From an uncultured Oscillospiraceae bacterium (GTDB taxonomy: Bacteria; Bacillota; Clostridia; Oscillospirales; Ruminococcaceae): 42,379 bases of DNA. Positions 33,135-41,623 of the stretch are shown here, in pieces. The position numbers and the translations under genes are program-made. The notes beneath the pieces were generated by a model, which saw only the letters and a program-made list of their open reading frames with translations, ran no database searches and had not been told where the DNA came from. Location: contig CAKSEE010000021.1 in the NCBI GenBank assembly GCA_934446455.1, forward strand, positions 1-42,379. Direction: 5' to 3'. The first letter of the stretch is position 1. Each line of letters starts with the position of its first letter.

Positions 33135-33163
33135 TTGAAAACACGCACCGAAAATGCTATAAT
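33135..33163 (+). promoter_or_regulatory. Promoter of tRNA-Arg
   Basis: TTGAAA (33135-33140), a 17-base spacer and TATAAT (33158-33163) with extended TGC lie 15 bases before the tRNA. Confidence 0.85.
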
Positions 33164-33177
33164 ATAATTTGTGATAC

Positions 33178-33252
33178 GCCTCTTTAGTTAAATGGATATA
33201 ACAGCCCCCTCCTAAGGGGCAGTTGTAGGTTCGATTCCTACAAGGGGTGCCA
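33178..33252 (+). tRNA. tRNA-Arg (anticodon CCT)
   Basis: The 75-base sequence folds as a cloverleaf. Acceptor GCCTCTT pairs with AAGGGGT (two G-U pairs). The D stem is GTTA/TAAC. The anticodon stem GCCCC/GGGGC encloses loop CTCCTAA, giving anticodon CCT for AGG codons. The T stem is GTAGG/CCTAC with loop TTCGATT. The discriminator is G and the 3' CCA is encoded. Confidence 0.96.
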
Positions 33253-33257
33253 TATTC

Positions 33258-33288
33258 TCCCGCACATTATGATGTGCGGGATTTTTTT
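33258..33288 (+). terminator. Terminator of the tRNA gene
   Basis: TCCCGCACAT (33258-33267) pairs with ATGTGCGGGA (33272-33281), followed by seven T's. Confidence 0.92.
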
Positions 33289-33554
33289 GCCGTCGTCACG
33301 GGCATACGCGCTTTTCGCAGGCGGTAAACGCAGCCCATAACAGGGCTATAGTCTGTGCCCGTCGGAACTGCGCGCGGTACGCGCGGTATAATAATAATGT
33401 AGTCCCATTCGGCAGGCTGTCCCACAAGCGAATGCGCGGCTCGCCGCAAAAAGGCGAACACATACCGGGTGCGGCAGCGTTCTTTTCGCTTATAGCCAAA
33501 AGCGCGGGCAGGACAAACGAATAAACAAAGCGGCTCGTTCGGCGAGCCGCTTTT
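33289..33554 (+). other. Unassigned structured region ending in a strong terminator
   Basis: No open frame here has a ribosome binding site. ACGGGCA (33298-33304) and TGCCCGT (33356-33362) are perfect inverted repeats enclosing AGCCC/GGGCT. TATAAT occurs near 33387. The stretch ends in an 11-bp terminator hairpin. It may encode a small RNA, or be a remnant next to the tRNA gene. I cannot match it to a known RNA family. Confidence 0.3.
33527..33554. terminator. Bidirectional terminator hairpin
   Basis: AAAGCGGCTCG (33527-33537) pairs perfectly with CGAGCCGCTTT (33543-33553), with T's on the right and A's on the left. Confidence 0.8.
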
Positions 33555-33642
33555 GCTGTGAAATTGTTTACTTCACGGGGAAGAGCGCATAGGCAATTAT
33601 TTATTCATATATATTGTCAACACCTCATGGAATGTCACACAC

Positions 33643-33674
33643 AAAAAAGCCGCGCCCCGAAAAAGGAGCGCGGC
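33643..33674 (-). terminator. Terminator of the cytidylate-kinase-like gene
   Basis: GCCGCGC (33649-33655) pairs with GCGCGGC (33668-33674). On the minus strand TTTTTTG follows. Confidence 0.88.
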
Positions 33675-33691
33675 CGCTTTTATTTACGTGT

Positions 33692-34291
33692 TTACTTGCT
33701 GTAGTACATATCAAGGAATTTGTGGATAAGCTCCACAGACCCGTCGATGCCGAGCGCGGAGCTGTCAACGCACAGCTCGTAGTTCTGCGGCTGACCCCAG
33801 CGCTTGTCGGTGTAGTAGTTATAGTAGCTCGTGCGCTGCTTGTCTATGCGCTTAACATAGTCCGCCGCGTGCTTTTCGCCTATGCCGTACACCTCGATAG
33901 CGCGCTTTACGCGGTCCTCAAACGGCGCGCTTATAAATATGTTTGCAACCCCGTTGAAATCACGCAGCGCGTAATCCGCACAGCGACCGATGATAACGCA
34001 CGACTGCTCGGAGGCTATCTTCTGTATAGCCGCAAGCTGTGCGAAGAAGAGCGCGTCGTCAAACGGAACGCCGCCCTGCCCGTAGGTGGTGGAAAGCAGG
34101 TAAAGGAAGCTGTTGGAGCGCTTCTCGTCGTTTTCCTCAAAGTGGTTCTTGTGTATCCCGCTCTCACCTGCGGCAATATCAAGCAGCTTGTTGTCGAAAA
34201 ACTCGATATCGAGCAGCTTTGCAAGCTTCTCGCCTATCTCGCGGCCGCCGCTTCCGTATTGTCTTGTAATGGTTATTATCTTGTATGCCAT
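33692..34291 (-). CDS. Cytidylate kinase-like family protein
   Basis: The 199-residue protein begins MAYKIITITRQYGSGGREIG, where QYGSGG is the P-loop typical of the cytidylate kinase-like family (Cytidylate_kin2). Later features are CVIIGRCADYALRD, NIFISAPFEDRVKRAI and YNYYTDKRWGQPQNYELCVDSS. These proteins resemble nucleoside monophosphate kinases, but their substrate is not established and they are distinct from the essential Cmk. The ATG at 34291 follows GGAGG by eight bases. It is monocistronic with its own promoter and terminator. Confidence 0.88.
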   Translation of the reverse strand: MAYKIITITRQYGSGGREIGEKLAKLLDIEFFDNKLLDIAAGESGIHKNHFEENDEKRSNSFLYLLSTTYGQGGVPFDDALFFAQLAAIQKIASEQSCVIIGRCADYALRDFNGVANIFISAPFEDRVKRAIEVYGIGEKHAADYVKRIDKQRTSYYNYYTDKRWGQPQNYELCVDSSALGIDGSVELIHKFLDMYYSK

Positions 34292-34355
34292 AAAGAACAC
34301 CTCCGTCAAGTGATTTCGGGATTACGGGAGCTATGCTCTCTTTATCCTTGACATG

Positions 34356-34384
34356 ATTATACCACAAAAAAATTAGTTTGTCAC
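34356..34384 (-). promoter_or_regulatory. Promoter of the cytidylate-kinase-like gene
   Basis: On the minus strand GTGACA (34379-34384), a 17-base spacer and TATAAT (34356-34361) with extended TGG. Confidence 0.8.
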
Positions 34385-34474
34385 TATTTTTAACAAAATT
34401 TTTCGCCTTTATAGGCAATTTTTGTGGAATTTCACTACAAGCGAACGTGCTTCTTTGACAAAAATCACAACCGC

Positions 34475-35125
34475 TCAGTCCCCGAGAATGATACGTCCGA
34501 GCTCCCCTGCGTTCTGCGCAAGGTACTTCGGGCGGCACCCCTCAAGCTCCGCGCGCCCCCTGAAGCCCCAGAGCGCGCCGCACGCGTCTATTCCCGCATT
34601 GCGGGCGGTGAGCATATCAACGTCGCTGTCGCCGACATAGAGCGTGCTGCGCTCGTCCGCGCCGTGGCGCCGCATAAGCTCGCGCGCCGCCTCGGGCGAC
34701 GGCTTTGTGGGGAAGCCCTGCCCCGCGCCGAGCACGTCGTGAATGTCCGCGCCGTAGAACTGCCGCACAAGCGCCTGCGAAAATTCGTGCGCCTTGTTGG
34801 AGTTGCACGCGCATATCACCCCGCGCTCCCCGAGCCTGCGCACAAGCCCGGGCATACCGTCGTAGGGCGCGGTAAGGTCGGTTTTGTGCGCGCCGTAGTA
34901 GCTGCTGAAAAGCGCGAGAGCGCGCTCCTCGTCCTGCGGGGAGTGTCCTGCGGGCAGCATTCTCTCAACAAGCTTCGGTATGCCGTTGCCGACGAAGTGC
35001 TTGTACTTTTCCGTGTCATGCTGCGGCAGCCCCATTTCAGCGAGGGCGTGATTTCCCGCCGCGGCAAGGTCGCCTATAGTGTTCAGAAGCGTACCGTCAA
35101 GGTCGAATATTACAAGTGCGTACAT
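34475..35125 (-). CDS. HAD-superfamily phosphatase, phosphoglycolate-phosphatase type
   Basis: The 216-residue protein starts ALVIFDLDGTLLNT, with the two catalytic aspartates of HAD motif I. The alpha-helical cap (residues about 15-85) is of the Gph/beta-phosphoglucomutase class. Motif II is in ICACNSNK, motif III the Lys in GFPTKPSPE, and motif IV YVGDSDVDMLTA. It probably hydrolyses phosphoglycolate or another small phosphoester. The ATG at 35125 follows GAGGAGG. It starts 12 bases after the preceding small membrane protein gene and is cotranscribed with it. Confidence 0.9.
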   Translation of the reverse strand: MYALVIFDLDGTLLNTIGDLAAAGNHALAEMGLPQHDTEKYKHFVGNGIPKLVERMLPAGHSPQDEERALALFSSYYGAHKTDLTAPYDGMPGLVRRLGERGVICACNSNKAHEFSQALVRQFYGADIHDVLGAGQGFPTKPSPEAARELMRRHGADERSTLYVGDSDVDMLTARNAGIDACGALWGFRGRAELEGCRPKYLAQNAGELGRIILGD

Positions 35126-35137
35126 AATAAGTCCTCC

Positions 35138-35431
35138 TCAAAACCCCAGCGGGAAGAATATCGCGGCGCCGTAGCTCAGCAGCCACAGCGCGCCGGTGAT
35201 ATAGGTAAGCCCCGCAAGGAACGGCAGCCCCGTTACCTCCCGGCGCATCCGGTTCTTCTTTTTGTTGGTGGCGACGTTCACCGTAATGCACGCGGCAAGC
35301 GCCAGCACAAGCCCCACAAACGTCGCCCACTGCGGCAGCACGCCCGTAAGGAACAGCAGGTCGAGCACCGCCCCCGCGACAAACAGCACATTCATCAGTA
35401 TCTGTAAATAATCGTATTTCGTAAGTTTCAT
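35138..35431 (-). CDS. Small hypothetical membrane protein, 97 aa
   Basis: I do not recognise the family. Three hydrophobic segments are seen (VLFVAGAVLDLLFLTGVL, FVGLVLALAACITVNVA, GLTYITGALWLLSYGAAIF), separated by a basic loop (NKKKNRMRRE). The ATG at 35431 follows AAAGGG by six bases; an upstream extension of 23 residues lacks a ribosome binding site. It precedes the HAD phosphatase on the same strand. Role unknown. Confidence 0.7.
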   Translation of the reverse strand: MKLTKYDYLQILMNVLFVAGAVLDLLFLTGVLPQWATFVGLVLALAACITVNVATNKKKNRMRREVTGLPFLAGLTYITGALWLLSYGAAIFFPLGF

Positions 35432-35510
35432 GCAAAACCCTTTCTTTGCGCGGAGCATGATCCTCCGCCGTTTATGTAAATTATACAACGCTTTTTTCAC
35501 CTTGTCAACC

Positions 35511-35539
35511 TTGAAATCTGCTTAAAAGTGTGCTATAAT
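35511..35539 (+). promoter_or_regulatory. Promoter of the GH130-NUDIX-secA2-mnmE-trkA run
   Basis: TTGAAA (35511-35516), a 17-base spacer and TATAAT (35534-35539) with extended TGC. Transcription should begin near 35546, which rules out the ATG at 35544 as the start codon of the GH130 gene. Confidence 0.9.
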
Positions 35540-35579
35540 ATAAATGTATTTATTTTTTCGGGAAAGGATTGTTCTCAAT

Positions 35580-36767
35580 ATGCCTACAAAAAACGAATTT
35601 GACGCCAAACTCGCGGAACTCGTGCGCGCGCAGGAGCAGCTCATAAACCGCCCCAACCGCAAAACAGACTTTTACAACGGCGTTTACGACCGCTACGAAA
35701 ACCCCGTTCTCACCGCCGCGCACGCCCCCATTATCTGGCGCTACGACCTGTCCTACAACGATAACCCCTTTTTAATGGAGCGCCTTGGCGTGAACGCCGT
35801 GATGAACTCGGGCGCCGTTTACCTCAACGGCAAATACTGTCTTGTCGCACGCGTTGAGGGCGCGGACAGAAAGAGCTTCTTCGCCGTCGCCGAAAGTGAC
35901 AAGCCTACGGAGGGCTTCCGCTTCCGCGACTACCCCGTGATACTGCCCGACACCTGCCCTGAGGAAACCAACGTATACGATATGCGCCTTACGCAGCACG
36001 AGGACGGCTGGATTTACGGCGTGTTCTGCTCTGAAAGCAAGGACAAGTCCGTGAACGACCTGTCCGCCGCCACCGCGCAGGCGGGAATAGTACGCACAAA
36101 GGACCTTACCGCGTGGGAGCGCCTGCCGAACCTTATAAGCAAAAGCCCGCAGCAGCGCAACGTCGTGCTTCACCCAGAGTTTGTGGACGGCAAGTACGCG
36201 TTTTACACCCGCCCGCAGGACGACTTCATATCCACGGGTTCGGGCGGCGGCGTGTGCTTCGCGCTGTGCGAGGACATCACGAACCCCGTGCTCTGCACCG
36301 AGGAAAAGGTGATAAGCCCCCGCCTCTACCACACGATAACAGAGGTGAAGAACGGCGCGGGCGCCGTACCGATAAAGACCCCGCGCGGCTGGATACACAT
36401 TGCGCACGGCGTGCGCAACACCGCCGCAGGTCTGCGCTATGTAATTTACGTTTTCGCAACAGACCTCAACGACCCCTCAAAGCTCATCGCAAGCCCGTCG
36501 GGGCTGTTTATCGCGCCGCACGGCGCCGAGCGCGTGGGCGACGTGTCGAACGTTGCTTTCACCAACGGCGCTATCGTCCGCGATAACGGCGACGTGTACA
36601 TCTACTACGCTTCAAGCGACACAAGGCTGCACGTTGCCTCCACCACGACAGAAAGGCTGATGGACTACACCTTCAACACCCCGTCCGACCCCCTGCGCTC
36701 CGCAGACTGCGTAAAGCAGCGCTGCGAGCTCATCGCAAAGAACCTGAGCGCTGCGGGTAAGGCGTAA
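35580..36767 (+). CDS. mgp: GH130 4-O-beta-mannosyl-glucose phosphorylase
   Basis: The 395-residue cytoplasmic enzyme belongs to GH130, subfamily 1 by its motifs. It reversibly phosphorolyses beta-1,4-mannosyl-glucose to mannose-1-phosphate and glucose, the last step of beta-mannan use in ruminococci. Visible features are the five-bladed propeller-type repeats, [39 protein letters not shown] carrying the proposed proton-donor Asp, [15 protein letters not shown] and a final [14 protein letters not shown]. The ATG at 35580 follows AAAGGA. The usual partner cellobiose 2-epimerase is not in the window. Assignment to subfamily 1 rather than 2 rests on motif recall. The stop shares one base with the next start. 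Confidence 0.88.
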   Translation: MPTKNEFDAKLAELVRAQEQLINRPNRKTDFYNGVYDRYENPVLTAAHAPIIWRYDLSYNDNPFLMERLGVNAVMNSGAVYLNGKYCLVARVEGADRKSFFAVAESDKPTEGFRFRDYPVILPDTCPEETNVYDMRLTQHEDGWIYGVFCSESKDKSVNDLSAATAQAGIVRTKDLTAWERLPNLISKSPQQRNVVLHPEFVDGKYAFYTRPQDDFISTGSGGGVCFALCEDITNPVLCTEEKVISPRLYHTITEVKNGAGAVPIKTPRGWIHIAHGVRNTAAGLRYVIYVFATDLNDPSKLIASPSGLFIAPHGAERVGDVSNVAFTNGAIVRDNGDVYIYYASSDTRLHVASTTTERLMDYTFNTPSDPLRSADCVKQRCELIAKNLSAAGKA

Positions 36768-37279
36768 TGGAGTATTTCGACCTTTACACCGCGGACAGGC
36801 GGCAGCTCGGGCAGAAGATACTGCGCGGCTCGCCCCTTCCGCGCGGCACCTACCACATAGTCGTGCAGATAATGACCGTAAACAGGGACGGCAGGATACT
36901 TCTGACTCAGCGCGCGCAGGGCAAATCGGGCGCGGGCAGGTGGGAGTGCACGGGCGGCTGCGCCGTTTCGGGCGAAACGAGCAGGCAGGCAGCCGCACGC
37001 GAGCTTTTCGAGGAGACGGGCATTCGCGCGCTGCCGCAGTCGCTCGAGCACATCTGGACGCTTAAGGGCGACAGTATGCTGCTGGACTTCTACGCCACGC
37101 GACAGGATATAAGGCTCGAGGATATGCGGCTTCAGCCCGCGGAGGTGAGCGCGGCGAAATGGGTAAGCTTCAGGCGCATGGAGGAAATGGTGCGCACGGG
37201 GCAGACCATAGCGACCGTGACAAAGTGGTTCTACGCCTGCTACGACAGCCTGCGCAGCCGCACTTCCGCAGCAGACTGA
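36767..37279 (+). CDS. NUDIX hydrolase
   Basis: The 170-residue protein has a complete Nudix box at 64-86 (G-x5-E-x7-REL-x-EETGI), which binds the metal and cleaves nucleoside diphosphate-linked substrates. The N-terminal form YFDLYTADRRQLG with RGTYHIVVQIMTVN resembles the isopentenyl-diphosphate isomerase-like/Nudix subgroup of Firmicutes. The exact substrate is unknown. The ATG overlaps the GH130 stop by one base (TAATG), so translation is coupled. Confidence 0.93.
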   Translation: MEYFDLYTADRRQLGQKILRGSPLPRGTYHIVVQIMTVNRDGRILLTQRAQGKSGAGRWECTGGCAVSGETSRQAAARELFEETGIRALPQSLEHIWTLKGDSMLLDFYATRQDIRLEDMRLQPAEVSAAKWVSFRRMEEMVRTGQTIATVTKWFYACYDSLRSRTSAAD

Positions 37280-37301
37280 ACCTTTCATACGGAGGCTTTT
37301 T

Positions 37302-39587
37302 TTGGACAGGAAAACGACTATCGCTAAAATAAAGGCACTCGCACAGAGCGGGGAATATTCGGGAAATTCCACCGAGGAGGTATTCGCGCGCTGCTACGCC
37401 GCCGTGCAGAAAACCCTCGGCATAACGCCGTTCGACGAGCAGCTGTCGGCTGCCCTGGCGCTCAGTGAGGGGCGGCTCATACAAATGCAGACAGGCGAGG
37501 GCAAGACCCTCTGCGCCGTTTTCGCCGCCTGCGCGCAGGCTCTTTCCGGAGGGCGCGCTCATGTGCTGACGTTCAACGACTACCTTGCCGCGCGCGACTG
37601 CGCGTGGATGAAGCCCGTTTACGACGAAATGGGCGTGAGCGTGGGCTGTATCACCGAAAAGACCCCGCGCAGCGAGCGCAGGGAGCTTTACTCGCGGCAG
37701 GTGCTCTACATCACCGCAAAGGAGGCGGGGTTCGACTACCTGCGCGATTTTGTATGCTTTGAAACGGACGAGATGGTATTCCCCGAAGCGCTTGACTTTG
37801 CGATAGTGGACGAGGCGGACAGCATTCTTATAGACGAGGCGCGTATTCCGCTTGTGATTGCGGGCGACATTGCAGTAAGCGAGGACAGCGGCACCGCGGA
37901 CGTCTACAAGAAGCTCGCCGATTTCGGCGAGGGCGACTTTGACACCGACGAGGAAACGCGCAGCGTTTATCTTACGGACGAGGGCGCGGACAAGGCGGAG
38001 GCGCTGTTTTCCTGCGACCTTTACGCCGAGGAGAGCGCGCCGCTGCTCGCAAAGATATGCGCGTGCCTTAAGGCGCGCTATGTGCTGCGCGAGGACAAGG
38101 ACTACATCGTAAAGGACGGCGCTGTGGTGCTTATCGACGAGGTTACGGGGCGCGCCGCGCGGGGGCGCGTGTTCCCCGGCGAGCTTCAAAGCGCCGTTGA
38201 GGCGAAGCACGGACTCAGAATAACCTCGCGCGGGCAGATAATGGGCAGCATTGCGTTACAGTTTTTCGCGCAGCTTTACCCCAAAATCTCGGGCATGACG
38301 GGCACGGCGCAATCCTCAGAGGAGGAGTTTGCGCGCCTTTACGGCATACAGACCGAGATAATCCCCACGCGCCTGCCCTGCGCGCGTATCGACCACCCCA
38401 TGGAGCTTTACTGCGACGCGCAGGAGAAGCGCCTTGCCATTCTCGCGGCGATAGAGGAAGCCGCAGCGGCAGAGCGCCCCGTGCTTGTCGGCACGCAGAG
38501 CATCGAGGAAAGCGAGAGCATAGCCGCTCAGCTTAAGGAGCGCGGAATAACTGCCGCCGTCCTCAACGCCAAGAACGACGCGCAGGAGGCGGAGATAATC
38601 TCCCACGCAGGCGAGCGCGGCGCAGTCACCATCTCCACCAACATGGCGGGGCGCGGCGTGGATATAAAGCTCGGCGGCGAAAACGGCGAAAGCCGCGACT
38701 TTGTAACTGCGGCGGGAGGGCTTCTCGTGCTTGCCACCGCCATGCGGGAAAGCTCGCGCATGACCCGCCAGCTGCGCGGCAGGGCGGGCAGGCAGGGCGA
38801 CGTGGGCGAAAGCCGCTTTTTCGCCGCGCTCGACGACGAGATAATGACCCGCTGCGACCTTAAGCACCTTGCGGGCAGACATTACCCCGCACAAAAGGAG
38901 CAGGGCGCGCTTACCGACAAAACGCTGCTTAAGGAAGCGGAGCGCGTGCAGCGCATTGCCGAGGGCGACGCGTTTGAGGACCGCGCAAACCTGCGCAAAT
39001 ACACGATGATAGGCGAGAAGCACCGCGCGCTCACATTCCGCCGCCGCGCCTCGCTGCTGGAGGGCAGCTATAACAGCGAGCTGTGGCAGCAGAACGCCCC
39101 CGAGCTTTACGAAAGCGCGGAAAAGCGCTTCGGCAGGGAGCCGCTTCAGGCGCTGCAGAACAGGATACTCGCGGCGCTGCTAAACGAGTTCTGGACGGAT
39201 TACCTCAACTACACCACCTATCTGCGCGAGGGCATTCACTTAACGCAGATAGCGGGGCGCAATCCTATGGAGGAGTACAACATCGCCTGCGAGGAATACT
39301 ACGATTCCGCGGCGGATTCCATACCCGAGCGCATGACGGAGCGCCTGCGCGCCGTGCTTGAGTGCGCGAGCCTTTCGGACTACCATGTTGCCGTGCCGCA
39401 GCGTACCTACACCTACCTGCTCGACGATATCGGCGAGGAGTTCAAGGCGAAACCCATTTTAATGCGGCTGTTTGAGGACGCAGAGGACGAGCGCCCCGCG
39501 CCGAAGCAGGCGCAGGAACCCGAAGAAGCCCCACAGCCGGCGACTGAGAAAAAGGGCTTTTTCAGCAGGCTTTTCGGGAAGAAATAA
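37302..39587 (+). CDS. secA2-like: SecA-family preprotein translocase ATPase, short SecA2-like form
   Basis: The 761-residue protein carries the SecA motor: MQTGEGKT (62-69), LTFNDYLAARD, DEADSILIDEAR, MTGTAQSSEEEF, TNMAGRGVDIKLGG and RQLRGRAGRQGDVGESRFF. A helical scaffold follows. It is shorter than typical SecA (about 840-910) and ends in EKKGFFSRLFGKK without the C-terminal zinc-binding cysteines of housekeeping SecA. This suggests an accessory SecA2, which exports selected proteins, often surface glycoproteins. No SecY2 is present here. The start is the TTG at 37302, six bases after GGAGG. It lies 22 bases after the NUDIX gene. Confidence 0.87.
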   Translation: MDRKTTIAKIKALAQSGEYSGNSTEEVFARCYAAVQKTLGITPFDEQLSAALALSEGRLIQMQTGEGKTLCAVFAACAQALSGGRAHVLTFNDYLAARDCAWMKPVYDEMGVSVGCITEKTPRSERRELYSRQVLYITAKEAGFDYLRDFVCFETDEMVFPEALDFAIVDEADSILIDEARIPLVIAGDIAVSEDSGTADVYKKLADFGEGDFDTDEETRSVYLTDEGADKAEALFSCDLYAEESAPLLAKICACLKARYVLREDKDYIVKDGAVVLIDEVTGRAARGRVFPGELQSAVEAKHGLRITSRGQIMGSIALQFFAQLYPKISGMTGTAQSSEEEFARLYGIQTEIIPTRLPCARIDHPMELYCDAQEKRLAILAAIEEAAAAERPVLVGTQSIEESESIAAQLKERGITAAVLNAKNDAQEAEIISHAGERGAVTISTNMAGRGVDIKLGGENGESRDFVTAAGGLLVLATAMRESSRMTRQLRGRAGRQGDVGESRFFAALDDEIMTRCDLKHLAGRHYPAQKEQGALTDKTLLKEAERVQRIAEGDAFEDRANLRKYTMIGEKHRALTFRRRASLLEGSYNSELWQQNAPELYESAEKRFGREPLQALQNRILAALLNEFWTDYLNYTTYLREGIHLTQIAGRNPMEEYNIACEEYYDSAADSIPERMTERLRAVLECASLSDYHVAVPQRTYTYLLDDIGEEFKAKPILMRLFEDAEDERPAPKQAQEPEEAPQPATEKKGFFSRLFGKK

Positions 39588-39623
39588 CGCGTGTTATATA
39601 ACGCTTCTGAAAGGAGAATTTTC

Positions 39624-40985
39624 GTGTCAACGATCTGCGCCATTGCCACCCCTGCGGCGGCGGGCGGTATCTCGGTTATCCGCATTTCGGGCGAAAACGC
39701 TCAGGATATCGCGGCAAAGGTTTTCACGCCCGTTTCGGGCAGACCGCTGAGCGCCCTTGCGGGCTACCACGCGGCATACGGCAGGATATCGGACGGCGCG
39801 GAGCTTCTCGACGACGGCGTGCTGCTGATGTTCCGCGCGCCGCACAGCTACACGGGCGAGGACGTGTGCGAAATATCCTGCCACGGCGGGATATACGTAA
39901 CGCGCCGCGTGCTGAGCGCCTGCATAAAGGCGGGCGCAGAGCCCGCCGCTGCGGGCGAGTTCACAAAGCGCGCGCTGCTCAACGGCAAAATGTCGCTTAC
40001 GCAGGCGGAAGCCGTAGCGGATATGATAGGCGCGCAGGGCGCGCAGATGCTCTCGTGTGCCAACAGCCAGCGCGAGGGCGCGCTCTACCGCCGCGCAGAG
40101 CGTATCGCGGACATGATAATGGAGGTGTCCTCGCAGATTTCCGCGTGGATAGACTACCCCGAGGACGACACCCCGACCGTTACGGAGGAATGGCTCAGCG
40201 AGCGGCTTGCGGCGGTGTCCGCAGAGTTTGCGCAGCTGCTTGCGGGCTACGACACGGGGCGGCTGCTGCGCGAGGGTATCGCCTGCGCGATAGTCGGCAA
40301 GCCGAACGTGGGCAAGTCTACCCTTATGAACCTGCTTGCGGGCAGCCGCCGCAGCATTGTAAGCGACATTGCGGGTACTACCCGCGACGTTGTTGAAGAA
40401 AGCGTGAACCTTGACGGCACGGTGCTGCGCCTGTCGGACTGCGCAGGGCTTCGCGAGGCGTCCGACGAGGTGGAGCGCATAGGCGTTGAGATAATGCTCG
40501 AAAAGCTTGCGGAAGCGGACGTCGTGCTTGCGGTATTCGACAGCTCGCGCCCGCTTGACAGCGACGACGAGCGGCTTCTTTCAAGCCTTGGCGGCAAAGA
40601 GGTTGTGTGCGTGATAAACAAGTGCGACCTGCCCCCCGCGCTCGACTGCGCCTCGCTTGAGCGGCGCTTCGGAAAGGCTGTGTACGTCACCGCGACCGAG
40701 GAGAGCGCAAAAGCCGCCATTGCGGCGGAGATAAACGCCCGCATGAAGCTATCGCAGCTCAACGCCGAGGCGGGCTTTCTCGCAAACGAGCGCCAGCGCA
40801 GCTGCATAATGCGCGCGGCGGACGCCGTGTCGCAGGCTGCCGAAGCGGTGCGCGCGGGGCTCACCCCCGACGTTACGGGCGTGCTGCTGACGCAGGCGCT
40901 TGACGCGGTGTACGAGCTGTCGGGCAAAAATACGGGCGACGAGGTAATAGCGCAGGTGTTTAAGCGCTTCTGCGTGGGCAAGTAA
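39624..40985 (+). CDS. mnmE: tRNA modification GTPase MnmE
   Basis: The 453-residue protein works with MnmG to install the carboxymethylaminomethyl (or related) group on wobble uridine. The N-terminal tetrahydrofolate-binding domain begins STICAIATPAAAGGISVIRI. The G domain is inserted in a helical domain and contains GKPNVGKST, DIAGTTRD, the DCAGLRE switch and NKCD. The protein ends FCVGK, with the cysteine expected near the C-terminus. The GTG at 39624 follows AAAGGAG by seven bases; the ATG-like frame start at 39591 has no ribosome binding site. The usual neighbour mnmG is not seen in the window. Confidence 0.96.
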   Translation: MSTICAIATPAAAGGISVIRISGENAQDIAAKVFTPVSGRPLSALAGYHAAYGRISDGAELLDDGVLLMFRAPHSYTGEDVCEISCHGGIYVTRRVLSACIKAGAEPAAAGEFTKRALLNGKMSLTQAEAVADMIGAQGAQMLSCANSQREGALYRRAERIADMIMEVSSQISAWIDYPEDDTPTVTEEWLSERLAAVSAEFAQLLAGYDTGRLLREGIACAIVGKPNVGKSTLMNLLAGSRRSIVSDIAGTTRDVVEESVNLDGTVLRLSDCAGLREASDEVERIGVEIMLEKLAEADVVLAVFDSSRPLDSDDERLLSSLGGKEVVCVINKCDLPPALDCASLERRFGKAVYVTATEESAKAAIAAEINARMKLSQLNAEAGFLANERQRSCIMRAADAVSQAAEAVRAGLTPDVTGVLLTQALDAVYELSGKNTGDEVIAQVFKRFCVGK

Positions 40986-40996
40986 AGGATAAAGAT

Positions 40997-41611
40997 ATGA
41001 ACATACTTATCGCGGGTTGCGGCAGGATAGGCGCGCAGCTCGCCGCAGCGCTTGACAGGCGCGGGCACGACGTTTCGGTGATAGACAGGGACGCCAACAG
41101 TTTCGACATTCTCCCCGCAGATTTCGGCGGGTTCACAACGCAGGGCGTGCCGATAGATTCGGACGCGCTCAGGCGCGCGGGCGCGGAAACCTGCGACGCG
41201 CTTTTCGCCGCGACCGATTCAGACGATATGAACATAATGGTATGCGAGCTTGTACGGGAGCTTTTCGGCGTGAAAAAGGTCTTCGCGCTTACGCTTGACG
41301 GCGGCAAGGGCGCGGTTTTCGAGCCGCTGGGCATAGACGTGATATGCCCGACGAGCCTTGCGGTGACCTCTGCGTGCGCGGCGATAGAGCCCGAGCAGGG
41401 CGCGGACGTGCTGATATGCGGGCAGAGCGTGCATTTTACGGTAATGGACACGCCCGAGGAGCTTGTCGGCAAGACTCCCGCCGACATAACCTACGAGCCG
41501 TTCGAGTCGCTTTTCGGCGTTATCCGCGGCGGCACGGGGCTTGAGGCATACACGGGACAGCACATGGAGTTCGGCGCGCGGGACAAGCTTGTCTTTGCAA
41601 CGCTGACTTAA
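40997..41611 (+). CDS. TrkA-type potassium uptake regulator, first of two
   Basis: The 204-residue protein has a TrkA-N Rossmann domain (GCGRIG at 7-12, then VIDRDANSF) and a C-terminal TrkA-C (RCK_C) domain with FTVMDTPEELVGKTPADI. Such single-RCK proteins gate Trk/Ktr potassium channels by binding nucleotides. The first and second genes together resemble the CeoB/CeoC-type pair of other bacteria. The ATG at 40997 follows AAGGA. No TrkH/KtrB channel gene is visible; it may lie beyond the right edge. Confidence 0.9.
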   Translation: MNILIAGCGRIGAQLAAALDRRGHDVSVIDRDANSFDILPADFGGFTTQGVPIDSDALRRAGAETCDALFAATDSDDMNIMVCELVRELFGVKKVFALTLDGGKGAVFEPLGIDVICPTSLAVTSACAAIEPEQGADVLICGQSVHFTVMDTPEELVGKTPADITYEPFESLFGVIRGGTGLEAYTGQHMEFGARDKLVFATLT

Positions 41612-41623
41612 CGAGGAAATATT

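Noticed and set aside
33178..33691. Possible integrated element at the tRNA-Arg gene
   Set aside because: No copy of the tRNA 3' end elsewhere in the window and no integrase gene; the tRNA has an intact terminator directly after it.
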